From NCBI GenBank assembly GCA_049657775.1, contig JBASNZ010000061.1, positions 1 to 5,470 of the forward strand: a DNA stretch of 5,470 bases, in the 5' to 3' direction. Both the position numbers and the translations under genes were made by a program. The notes beneath the pieces were generated by a model. It made no database searches. It worked only from the letters and a program-made list of their open reading frames with translations, and was not told the DNA's origin. Source of the stretch: JBASNZ01 sp049657775 (GTDB lineage Bacteria > Actinomycetota > Coriobacteriia > Anaerosomatales > Anaerosomataceae). How positions within the stretch are numbered: the stretch's first letter is position 1; every line of letters begins with the position of its first letter. Shown here in pieces: positions 1 through 5,470 of this stretch.

Positions 1-1212
1 GAGTATGCTCGCGCGTGCGAGCAGCTCGCTCGCGTCAGCGCTGCTTGCCAGCACGACGTCGGGCGCGCCAAGCACCCAGATCCCGCGAACGCCAAAGTCC
101 GCGGCGCTCCACTTGCGTGCCGAGGAGAACGGCACCGCTGTCAGGGGCAACCAGCCGGTAGGCGCCGGCACCGAGGCCGCGATCGCGCGCAGTGTTGGGT
201 TGGGCGCCGGGTCGATAGCAGCGAGCGCGCCGAGCGGTTCCAGCGCCTGGTCCTCATCGGCCCCGCGACTTGCCATCTCGACGCGACTGAAGGCTGGCTC
301 GCGCTCGGTGAGTGTGCCGGTCTTATCGGTCAGAAGCAGTTCGGTGCGGGCAAGCCCTTCCACCGCGGGGAGTTCGTTCACCAGCACACGATGCCTCGCT
401 AGCGCCACCGCGGAGAGCGCGAACGCGATGCTGCTGAGCAAGACGAGCCCCTCGGGCACCATGGAGACCAGCGCCGCCACGGTGTCCGTGACCCGCGCCC
501 CGACATCGGCGATGCTCCGGGATTTCGCAAAGATGGTGAGCGCACCCACGGGAACGATGCCCACGGCGATCCAGCGCAGGATGCGGTTGATACCGTCCAT
601 GACCTCGGAGCGCATCCTCGTGAAGGCGCGCCCGGCTGCCTCAAGTCGCCTGGCGTACGCGTCCGCGCCCACCGCGGTGGCACGACACGATCCGGTTCCC
701 GCCACGACGAAGCTACCGGACATAACGGCATCCCCGGCGTCCTTGGCCACGGGCACGGACTCTCCGGTGAGGGCGGACTCGTCGACCTCCAGCCCCGCCG
801 ATTCCAGCACGGAGGCGTCGGCCACGATCTGCTCCCCGGGCGACAGCAGCATCACGTCGTCGATGACCACATCGCTCGCAGCGACCTCCCCGGGCAAACC
901 GTCGCGCATGACCCGGATCCTGGGAGCCGAGATCAGCGAGAGCCTGTCGAGCGTGGCCTTAGCGTGCAGCTCTTGCGCCGTTCCGATCGCCGTATTGAAG
1001 ACCAACACGAAGCCGAAGAGGGCGTCTCGCCACGAGCCGAACACCAGCGTGAGCACCCAGAGCACGCCGAGGATCAGGTTGAACCACGTGAAGATGTTGG
1101 CGCGCAGTATCCGGCCGACGGAGCGCGTCGTGCGTTCACGCACGGCGTTGGTGCGTCCAGCCGCGACTCGCTCGGCTACTTCGGCGGAACTGAGTCCCGC
1201 GACGTGTGTCAT
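1..1212 (-). CDS. Cation-transporting P-type ATPase, CtpE-like, N-terminal 404 residues (cut by window edge)
   Basis: Reading the minus strand from the ATG at 1212-1210 gives 404 codons without a stop to the window edge. P-type ATPases pump cations across the inner membrane through a phospho-aspartate intermediate. Visible features: a short cytosolic N-terminus; TM1 and TM2 at about residues 37-58 and 63-80; the actuator-domain loop LTGES (TGES at 149-152); TM3 at about 212-229; TM4 at about 243-270 with the ion-site motif VPEGL (PEGL 253-256); the phosphorylation motif DKTGTLT with Asp296; and an early nucleotide-binding-domain stretch ARKWSAADFG near 361-370. The rest of the N domain, the P-domain hinge and TM5 onwards lie outside the window. 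TTRSVGRILRAN, the PEGLVLL context and the absence of a heavy-metal CXXC domain resemble actinobacterial CtpE, known as a calcium-uptake pump in mycobacteria; the ion here is inference. The start is the first ATG/GTG/TTG after an in-frame TAA, with AGGTGG 5 bases upstream. Confidence 0.93.
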   Translation of the reverse strand, partial: MTHVAGLSSAEVAERVAAGRTNAVRERTTRSVGRILRANIFTWFNLILGVLWVLTLVFGSWRDALFGFVLVFNTAIGTAQELHAKATLDRLSLISAPRIRVMRDGLPGEVAASDVVIDDVMLLSPGEQIVADASVLESAGLEVDESALTGESVPVAKDAGDAVMSGSFVVAGTGSCRATAVGADAYARRLEAAGRAFTRMRSEVMDGINRILRWIAVGIVPVGALTIFAKSRSIADVGARVTDTVAALVSMVPEGLVLLSSIAFALSAVALARHRVLVNELPAVEGLARTELLLTDKTGTLTEREPAFSRVEMASRGADEDQALEPLGALAAIDPAPNPTLRAIAASVPAPTGWLPLTAVPFSSARKWSAADFGVRGIWVLGAPDVVLASSADASELLARASIL

Positions 1213-1240
1213 CCAGCCACCTGTTCGCCCGGGGCCATCT

Positions 1241-1256
1241 CTAATCTCGGAGATAG
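1241..1256. promoter_or_regulatory. Dyad element upstream of the P-type ATPase start (possible operator)
   Basis: ATCTC (1244-1248) and GAGAT (1250-1254) form a perfect inverted repeat around one G. CT (1241-1242) and AG (1255-1256) extend it if A1243 is skipped. The element lies 29-44 bases upstream of the ATPase ATG, where an operator or a leader hairpin would sit. ATCTC is repeated just beside it (1238-1242). A regulator binding here is inference, and a dyad this short can arise by chance. Confidence 0.25.
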
Positions 1257-1360
1257 CTTACTTGACGACGGTTCCCTTCATCGAAGGATGCCACGCTCGC
1301 ATGCCCGATACCATCCGGCGGGGCCGACTGACCTCTCGTCGCGCGAGGCGTCTCTCCCAA

Positions 1361-1385
1361 GATGCACGTCCCGGGATGTGGCATC
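1361..1385. promoter_or_regulatory. Near-perfect dyad upstream of the ABC exporter gene (candidate operator)
   Basis: The left arm GATGCACGTCCC (1361-1372) matches the right arm GGGATGTGGCATC (1373-1385) as an inverted repeat centred on CCCGGG. There is one extra base in the right arm and one G/T position. There is no loop, so it suits a dimeric DNA-binding protein better than an RNA hairpin. Its right end overlaps the -10-like CATAGT (1385-1390) and ends 38 bases before the ATPase ATG, a normal repressor position. The identity of any regulator is unknown; none is encoded in the window. Confidence 0.4.
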
Positions 1386-1423
1386 ATAGTCGGCGTTGTG
1401 TCGACAGCTGCGAGGGGTGGCTG

Positions 1424-2146
1424 ATGGACGACATTCTCACCGTGCAGGGGCTCACAAAGCGGTACGGGCAACTTGAGGCGGTAAGCGGAATCGACTTCTC
1501 GCTGCGAGCGGGAGAGGTGTTCGCGCTGATCGGTCCCAACGGTGCCGGCAAGACCACCACGCTGCGCATCGTCGCCACCATCCTCAGCCCGACCGCGGGG
1601 TCCGTCACCATCGATGGCGTCGACGCCGTGTCGGATCCAGCCGCTGTGCGCGAGCGCATCAGTTACCTTCCCGAGGAGGCTGGTGCGTATCGGCACATGA
1701 CCGGTCGCGACTACCTGAAGTTCATGGCCGAGATCTCCTTCGCCGAGAAGGACCGCCAGGATAAGGCGGTCGCCACGGCGGCCGAGGTCACCGGACTGGG
1801 CGACCGGCTCAAGGACAAGGTGGGCAGCTACAGCAAGGGCATGACACGCAAGCTGTTGCTGGCCCGCTCCATCATGATCCGCCCCAAGCTGGCCATTCTC
1901 GACGAGCCCACGAGCGGCCTGGACGTGCTCAATGCCATCGACATTCGCGAAACGATCAAGTCCTTCACGCGCGAAGGCATGGGCGTGCTGCTCTCCAGCC
2001 ACAACATGCTCGAGATCGAATTCCTGTCGGACCGCGTCGCCATCATGCACCACGGTCGAATCCACGCTCACGGAACACCGGCGGAGCTGAAGGACCGCTA
2101 CAACGCCGAGAACCTTGAGTCCGTCTTTGCGGCGGTGGCGCGATGA
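1424..2146 (+). CDS. ABC transporter ATP-binding protein, NatA/ABC-2 exporter type
   Basis: This 240-residue protein has the usual length and layout of a single-domain ABC exporter ATPase: it hydrolyses ATP at the inner face of the membrane to drive a partner permease. Visible motifs: A-loop Tyr14; Walker A GPNGAGKT at 37-44; Q-loop region YLPEE at 81-85, with Glu where Gln is canonical; signature YSKGM at 136-140 in place of LSGGQ; Walker B LAILDEP with Asp160 and Glu161; D-loop SGLD; and switch His193 in SSHNM. YLPEE and YSKGM together are typical of the NatA-like ABC-2 branch, so they are probably not defects. The start is the ATG preceded by GAGGGG six bases upstream; a longer plus-strand frame to position 5 is only antisense of the P-type ATPase. 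The stop overlaps the permease start as ATGA, implying translational coupling. The substrate cannot be told; sodium, drugs or lipids are options in this family. Confidence 0.93.
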   Translation: MDDILTVQGLTKRYGQLEAVSGIDFSLRAGEVFALIGPNGAGKTTTLRIVATILSPTAGSVTIDGVDAVSDPAAVRERISYLPEEAGAYRHMTGRDYLKFMAEISFAEKDRQDKAVATAAEVTGLGDRLKDKVGSYSKGMTRKLLLARSIMIRPKLAILDEPTSGLDVLNAIDIRETIKSFTREGMGVLLSSHNMLEIEFLSDRVAIMHHGRIHAHGTPAELKDRYNAENLESVFAAVAR

Positions 2147-3072
2147 GACGCTTCCTCGTGATGTTCCGCAAGGAGATGAAAGAGCTCCTCACCCCGCAGA
2201 TGCTGCTTCGAGAGCGTCATCGCGGGCATGAAGAGCGGCAAGGCCTCCGTCCTTCTGGTCATCCCCGGGGGCTTCGGCGACGCGATCGGCACGGCCTCCT
2301 CGGCCGAGATCACCACCTATACCCTCGTGCGCAACTTCTCGGCCATGGGCTCTCGCGATTCTGCCGCCCTCGCCAGTGCGCTCGCCGTTGCCAACGACGC
2401 GCTCCGTAACCAGGCGCTGGTAACCGCTGCGCCACAGATGGACACGCAATTCCTCAAGACGCCGGTGAAGGTTCGCGACAACGTGATCATCGGCGACGCC
2501 CGGGCGCCTGTCGGACCCGATGTGATCATGGGTTTCGTGACGACGCAGACGATGTTCGTGCCGATCGTGATGTTCATCGTCATCATCTTCGCCGCCCAGA
2601 TGGTGGCGACCGCGGTGGCCACCGAGAAGGAGAACAAGACCCTGGAGTCGCTGCTGGCCATGCCGGTCAGCCGCTCGGGCATGGTGGCCGCCAAGATGCT
2701 TGCCGCGGGGCTGCTCGCGCTGGCCGCGGCCGCCTGGTACATGGTCGGCATGAGCTTCTACATGAAGGGGATGGTGCAGGGATTCGGCGGGCAGGCGGCC
2801 ACGGACAGCATCGCCACGGCCGGTAAGATCGCCGCCGAGCTGGGACTTACCCTGGGGATCACGGACTACGTGCTGCTCGGTCTTTCGGTGTTCGCCGCGA
2901 TCCTGGTGGCGCTCGCGATAGCGCTGATCATCGGATCATTCTTGGCATCGTCTACCAGGTCGCCTGGTTCGCGGTGCTCGTTACGGTGGCCGCCCGGGTA
3001 TTCAGCTCGGACCGGATTCTGACGATGAAGTTGCGTATTGGTAGGAAGAAGGGCGTCGGCGGCGAACGGTAG
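2143..3072 (+). pseudogene. ABC-2/NatB-type exporter permease, broken by two internal deletions with frame changes
   Basis: The partner permease of the preceding ATPase survives in three pieces. Piece 1, frame 1 from the ATG at 2143, reads MRRFLVMFRKEMKELLTPQML and loses sense after about 2205. Piece 2, frame 2, about 2207-2940, reads from FESVIAGMKSGKASVLLVIP through a TM segment (IVMFIVIIFAAQMV), the family motif EKENKTLESLL with MPVSRSGMVAAKM, a second TM and a third (VFAAILVALAIALIIGSF). Piece 3, frame 1, about 2935-3072, reads IILGIVYQVAWFAVLVTVAA then RVFSSDRILTMKLR, ending at TAG. Some 310 residues remain against about 400 usual for the family. The segment after LTPQML (TM1) and the region between LIIGSF and ILGIVYQ (usually another TM) are absent, so single-base indels or ribosomal frameshifting cannot restore the protein. 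Either a real pseudogene or an assembly/sequencing fault; I cannot separate these. An internal ATG at 2228 could give a 264-residue product but has no good ribosome binding site. Confidence 0.8.
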
Positions 3073-3093
3073 TCTGTGAGCCGCGCACTACTG

Positions 3094-3099
3094 TATGCT
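3094..3099 (+). promoter_or_regulatory. Possible -10 box for the cytochrome gene
   Basis: TATGCT matches the TATAAT consensus at four of six bases, including the first T-A and the last T. It lies in the short spacer after the broken permease. A transcript starting a few bases on, near 3105, would carry a leader of about 48 bases to the GTG at 3153 and would exclude or barely include the alternative ATG at 3105. No recognisable -35 hexamer sits 16-18 bases upstream, so support is weak. Confidence 0.2.
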
Positions 3100-3140
3100 T
3101 TACGATGGTTCGAAGGCTCCAAGATGTTCCGCCCACGGCC

Positions 3141-3146
3141 GAGGGG
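3141..3146 (+). promoter_or_regulatory. Ribosome binding site that selects the GTG start of the cytochrome
   Basis: GAGGGG lies six bases before the GTG at 3153, the same sequence and spacing as for the ABC ATPase in this window. The in-frame ATG at 3105 has no Shine-Dalgarno-like sequence before it. Using it would also place 16 extra, partly polar residues ahead of the signal peptide. Confidence 0.6.
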
Positions 3147-3152
3147 AACCGT

Positions 3153-4409
3153 GTGAGGCGTTCCGTGCAAGGGAGCATAGCCGTCATCGGTGCGCTGGTC
3201 TTCGCGCTGGTGCTCGCGATTGCTTCGCCCGCATTCGGCTACGATGAGCCGTACGTCATCGGGGGTACCCCATCTCCTTGCAGTATCTGCCACTTCCAGG
3301 CCGGGTTCTACGGCCCCGACCCCACCGACGCGGGGTGCGTCGATTGCCACGCGAGTCCCAACTCGGCGGACGACCCTGTCGGGTTCAACTTCTACGAGTG
3401 GTACGGTCCGCACGGGGGCTATGCGACGACTACCAACAAGTGTCGGGTCTGCCATTCGGTCCACAACGCTCCGACCGGAGGAATCATCCTCCTCGCCGCT
3501 GCAACCGTGACAGACACGTGCTTCACCTGCCATGACGGGACGGGTGGGTGGGGAGTGTACGGCACGATTCTCGCCCGGACGGGAGTTGACCCGCAGGATC
3601 GAAACGCCGCCACCCCGGGCGCCGCGCACAGGATGGTGGATGCGACCTCTACGATTCCCGGTGGAGACTCGGCCACAGGCGGAGCCCTGACAGGGACCTT
3701 CTCTGGAACTGCCGGCGTTCTCGCCTGCAATGACTGCCACGCCGTGCATGGTGCACGCACTGTGGCCGCGTTCAAGGGCGACCGTATCCGCGTGCGAGCC
3801 AACGAGCCATCGCCGGTGACTGACCGCCTTCTCAAGCAGCGCCCCACGGGCGGCACCGCCGATGTGACCGTGTATGGCTCGGATTGGTGTGCCGCCTGCC
3901 ACGCCGGTCGCCACTCGGGCGGGACTGTCGGAAACCACCCCGTCGACACCGGGGCGGGAGCGTTCAACTACTCGAACGTAGCCATACTCGATGCTGTAAC
4001 GCCCACTGATGCAACCATCCTCGCGCCGCTCGGCGGCATACCGTACGACTGGACTTACACGTCGTCGGAGCACTGGGTGGACGAACTGAACAACAGCGGG
4101 AACCGCGGATTCCTCATGCCGTGGCCCCGCACAGCCCAGCAGGGCGCGCATAAGCCCATCTGCCAGCAGTGCCACGAAGACTCGCGCAGTGTCGGTTCGC
4201 TGGATGCCACGGGCACCATCGGCGACGCCACCACCGCGTCGATACTCAGCCCCGACAGCGTCACCTGGAACGGCACCGCGTGGGTCACCACCGACACCGA
4301 CAACCCCCGCTTCCAGAACTTCCCGCATGAGACCGCCAACACCTGGATGCTCGTGGAGAACAACGACGACCTGTGCATGAACTGCCACCCGCAGGGGCAG
4401 CTCCCGTAG
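3153..4409 (+). CDS. Secreted octaheme c-type cytochrome (multiheme CXXCH protein)
   Basis: Starting at the GTG, the product has 418 residues. A Sec signal peptide is clear: MRRS n-region, hydrophobic core at about 9-24, and a cleavage site after SPA (27) or AFG (29). Eight covalent heme c sites follow: CSICH 43, CVDCH 62, CRVCH 97, CFTCH 123, CNDCH 192, CAACH 246, CQQCH 337 and CMNCH 408 (first Cys). Two read CHSVH and CHAVH, the CXXCHxxH form common in doubled-CXXCH multiheme proteins; further His residues could be distal ligands. The first four hemes are packed within 85 residues; hemes 6 and 7 are 91 residues apart. No C-terminal anchor is seen, so the protein is likely outside the membrane, carrying electrons in respiration or to extracellular acceptors (inference). 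Starting at the ATG at 3105 would give 434 residues. No cytochrome maturation or quinol-oxidising partner gene is in the window, and I cannot assign a named family such as NrfA, OmcA or Otr. Confidence 0.9.
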   Translation: MRRSVQGSIAVIGALVFALVLAIASPAFGYDEPYVIGGTPSPCSICHFQAGFYGPDPTDAGCVDCHASPNSADDPVGFNFYEWYGPHGGYATTTNKCRVCHSVHNAPTGGIILLAAATVTDTCFTCHDGTGGWGVYGTILARTGVDPQDRNAATPGAAHRMVDATSTIPGGDSATGGALTGTFSGTAGVLACNDCHAVHGARTVAAFKGDRIRVRANEPSPVTDRLLKQRPTGGTADVTVYGSDWCAACHAGRHSGGTVGNHPVDTGAGAFNYSNVAILDAVTPTDATILAPLGGIPYDWTYTSSEHWVDELNNSGNRGFLMPWPRTAQQGAHKPICQQCHEDSRSVGSLDATGTIGDATTASILSPDSVTWNGTAWVTTDTDNPRFQNFPHETANTWMLVENNDDLCMNCHPQGQLP

Positions 4410-4430
4410 GGCGTTCGGGCCTCCTCGCGC

Positions 4431-4436
4431 TACAAT
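4431..4436 (+). promoter_or_regulatory. Candidate -10 box of the kinase gene
   Basis: TACAAT matches TATAAT at five of six bases. Transcription would begin near 4443, giving a leader of only about 17 bases that still includes GGGAGG (4448-4453). The region 16-18 bases upstream (around 4407-4414) shows no -35 consensus, so this would be a -10-dominated or activator-dependent promoter. The box lies in the upper stem and loop of the hairpin at 4419-4454; RNA started here would lack the left arm. Confidence 0.4.
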
Positions 4437-4447
4437 CGGCGTGACCC

Positions 4448-4453
4448 GGGAGG
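4448..4453 (+). promoter_or_regulatory. Ribosome binding site of the kinase
   Basis: GGGAGG stands six bases before the GTG at 4460 and decides that start. The GTG at 4441 is in another frame, and kinase homology begins within a few residues of 4460. The site is part of the right arm of the hairpin at 4419-4454. Confidence 0.7.
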
Positions 4454-4459
4454 CGATTA

Positions 4460-5470
4460 GTGGACCGACCGCTCATCCTCGACCGTTATCGTCCGCTCGC
4501 CGACCTCGGCGCGGGCGGTCACGGCTCCGTCACCCTCGCATTCGACACCAAGATGGCCCGCCGCGTGGCGATCAAGCGTCTGCCGCTTCCGGTGGACCGG
4601 CACGGTCGACCGATCGAGCGCACCGGCCTTGCCGAGGCCCGCACCGCCGCCCTCCTCAATCACCCGTCGATCGTGACCGTGCATGAGTGGGACACGGACT
4701 CCGATGAGGCATTCATCGTCATGGAGGATATCGACGGGGCGTCTCTGGCAGACATCTTAGACGCCACCGGCGCTCCGCTCGACCTTGACGAGGTCGCCGC
4801 CGTGGTCTCGTCAGTGGGTAGCGCGGTCGCTTTCGCGCACGCGAACGGCGTGCTTCACCTGGACCTCAAACCCGCGAACGTGCTGATCACGCGCGATGGT
4901 CGAGTGAAAGTCGCCGACTTCGGCGTTTCCGCGCTCACCGATGCGACCGGCCGTGCCCGCGGTATCGCCGGGACCGTGGGCTACATGCCGCCCGAGCAGA
5001 TCAGGGGCGAGACGCTCGACGAACGCACCGACGAGTGGGCGCTCGCGTCACTCGTGTACGAGATCCTCACCAATGCCAACCCGTTCGACGCCGACACCGC
5101 CGAGGGCTCTCTGTTTCGCATCGAGATCGCCCCGGTACCCGCTCCAAGCGAGTTCGAGCGGGGCCTTACTGCCGGCATCGATCTTGTGTTGCTCGCAGCG
5201 CTCTCCGCCGACGCCGCCGAGCGCTACCCCACCGTGTCGCATTTCTGCGATGCCATCCTCGATCATCTTGGCGACCCCGATGCGGGTCACGAGTCGCTCG
5301 CCGCGCTCGCGGACTCCCTGGTTGAAGGCGAGGATGCCGAGACCGCCGAGCGCCTCTCCTACCCGTCACTCGGCCTCTGGGACCGCCTCGCGCGACGCTC
5401 GGGCGCCCTGCGTCGCATCGGCGCCGCGATCGTGTGCGCGTGGCTTGCGTGGGCGGGCATAGGCGCGTTC
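4460..5470 (+). CDS. Ser/Thr protein kinase, PknB-like, membrane-anchored, first 337 residues (cut by window edge)
   Basis: The frame from the GTG is open for 337 codons to the window edge. It encodes a Hanks-type kinase that phosphorylates Ser/Thr on target proteins from the cytosolic face of the membrane. Kinase landmarks in order: glycine loop GAGGHGSV 17-24; VAIK with Lys39; alpha-C Glu59 in the AEARTAALLNHPSIV stretch; catalytic loop HLDLKPANVLI with Asp135, Lys137 and Asn140; DFG 153-155; activation segment with Thr160, Thr163 and Thr172 (GTVGYMPPE); PPE Glu179; and Asp191 of DEWALASLVYEIL. All catalytic residues are present, but the HRD arginine is Leu134, making this a non-RD kinase. 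The domain ends near residue 275. An acidic then basic juxtamembrane stretch follows, and a hydrophobic segment (IGAAIVCAWLAWAG) begins at about 321, so an extracytoplasmic sensor part may lie beyond the window. The GTG start is backed by GGGAGG six bases upstream. Substrates and regulation are unknown. Confidence 0.93.
   Translation, partial: MDRPLILDRYRPLADLGAGGHGSVTLAFDTKMARRVAIKRLPLPVDRHGRPIERTGLAEARTAALLNHPSIVTVHEWDTDSDEAFIVMEDIDGASLADILDATGAPLDLDEVAAVVSSVGSAVAFAHANGVLHLDLKPANVLITRDGRVKVADFGVSALTDATGRARGIAGTVGYMPPEQIRGETLDERTDEWALASLVYEILTNANPFDADTAEGSLFRIEIAPVPAPSEFERGLTAGIDLVLLAALSADAAERYPTVSHFCDAILDHLGDPDAGHESLAALADSLVEGEDAETAERLSYPSLGLWDRLARRSGALRRIGAAIVCAWLAWAGIGAF

Larger units (their letters stand above)
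1213..1423. promoter_or_regulatory. Divergent intergenic region between the P-type ATPase and the ABC exporter operon
   Basis: These 211 bases separate two divergently transcribed genes, so promoters for both should lie here. I found no convincing coding sequence; the long plus-strand frame crossing it is an artefact of antisense reading. No strong -35/-10 pair is evident. Candidates are CATAGT (1385-1390) as a -10 for the ABC gene, and TTGACG (1262-1267) as an isolated -35-like hexamer with only a poor -10 (around 1284-1289). Dyads occur at 1241-1256, 1275-1287 (CCTTC-ATC-GAAGG) and 1361-1385. The ABC gene ribosome binding site is GAGGGG at 1412-1417, six bases before its ATG. Confidence 0.6.
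4419..4454 (+). promoter_or_regulatory. Hairpin between the cytochrome and kinase genes that can pair with the kinase Shine-Dalgarno
   Basis: In RNA read from upstream, GCCTCC (4419-4424) pairs with GGAGGC (4449-4454). Directly inside, TCGCGCT (4425-4431) pairs with GGCGTGA (4438-4444), with two G-U pairs, a six-base loop ACAATC and a four-base bulge (4445-4448). That is 13 pairs in 36 bases. The right arm contains most of the kinase ribosome binding site GGGAGG. It has no U-run, so it is not a classic intrinsic terminator. It may end or protect the cytochrome transcript, or mask kinase translation on read-through RNA. Confidence 0.45.

Noticed and set aside
1262..1290. TTGACG as the -35 of a plus-strand promoter
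   Set aside because: The hexamer at the right spacing (AAGGAT/AGGATG) is a poor -10, and the start would leave a leader of about 130 bases; likely chance.
5..1423. A 713-codon plus-strand open frame from position 5 that fuses to the ABC ATPase
   Set aside because: Its first 473 codons are mostly Ser/Ala/Thr/Arg-rich antisense of the P-type ATPase, whose motifs (TGES, PEGL, DKTGTLT) are clear on the minus strand. Only the part from 1424 is a real gene.
1661..1844. Glu in place of the Q-loop Gln and YSKGM instead of LSGGQ in the ABC ATPase
   Set aside because: Both are recurrent variants in the NatA-like ABC-2 branch, so they are not evidence of inactivation.
1241..2071. A 276-codon minus-strand open frame opposite the ABC ATPase
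   Set aside because: It is antisense to intact Walker A, signature and Walker B motifs and shows no domain of its own.
2143..3072. Programmed ribosomal frameshifting in the permease
   Set aside because: Frameshifting could change frame but could not supply the missing transmembrane segments, and there is no slippery heptamer at either junction.
3069..3091. GTAGT...ACTAC inverted repeat spanning the permease stop, considered as a terminator
   Set aside because: The stem is only five base pairs with a 13-base loop and no U-run follows, so it is not convincing.
2952..4388. A 478-codon minus-strand open frame opposite the cytochrome gene
   Set aside because: The plus strand carries eight CXXCH sites and a signal peptide in one frame. 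The minus frame has no recognisable motif and is a typical high-GC antisense shadow.

Overview
The window is high-GC bacterial DNA with tightly packed genes, short spacers, GTG starts preceded by GGGAGG/GAGGGG ribosome binding sites, a CtpE-like P-type ATPase and a PknB-like membrane Ser/Thr kinase. Together these suggest an actinomycete-type (Actinomycetota) genome. A secreted eight-heme cytochrome c points to an anaerobic or respiratory lineage, perhaps a deep Coriobacteriia-like group. That placement is inference; there is no rRNA or marker gene here to fix it.

Layout. (1) 1-1212, minus strand: the first 404 residues of a cation-transporting P-type ATPase, running off the left edge. (2) 1213-1423: a 211-bp divergent intergenic region with two dyad elements, one beside each gene start. 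(3) 1424-2146, plus: an intact ABC transporter ATP-binding protein of the NatA/ABC-2 exporter type. (4) 2143-3072, plus: its translationally coupled permease partner, which is broken. It survives as three segments in frames 1, 2 and 1, and the sequence expected at both junctions (transmembrane segment 1 and a late transmembrane segment) is missing. (5) 3153-4409, plus: an exported octaheme cytochrome c whose most likely start is a GTG, not the upstream ATG. (6) 4410-4459: a 50-bp spacer holding a strong hairpin, a TACAAT -10-like box and the kinase ribosome binding site. (7) 4460-5470, plus: a Ser/Thr protein kinase with a complete catalytic domain and the start of a transmembrane segment, running off the right edge.

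How the parts relate. The ATPase and permease were one exporter operon (ATGA overlap), but with the permease damaged the ATPase looks orphaned, unless the lesions are assembly errors. The cytochrome and kinase are co-directional but seem to have separate expression signals. Nothing in the sequence ties the kinase functionally to the cytochrome. I see no transposase, tRNA, rRNA, CRISPR array or phage gene. The most notable points are the doubly deleted permease, the hairpin that can pair with the kinase Shine-Dalgarno, the near-perfect dyad before the ABC gene, and the HLD (non-RD) catalytic loop of the kinase. I did not find a clearly new multi-gene system.
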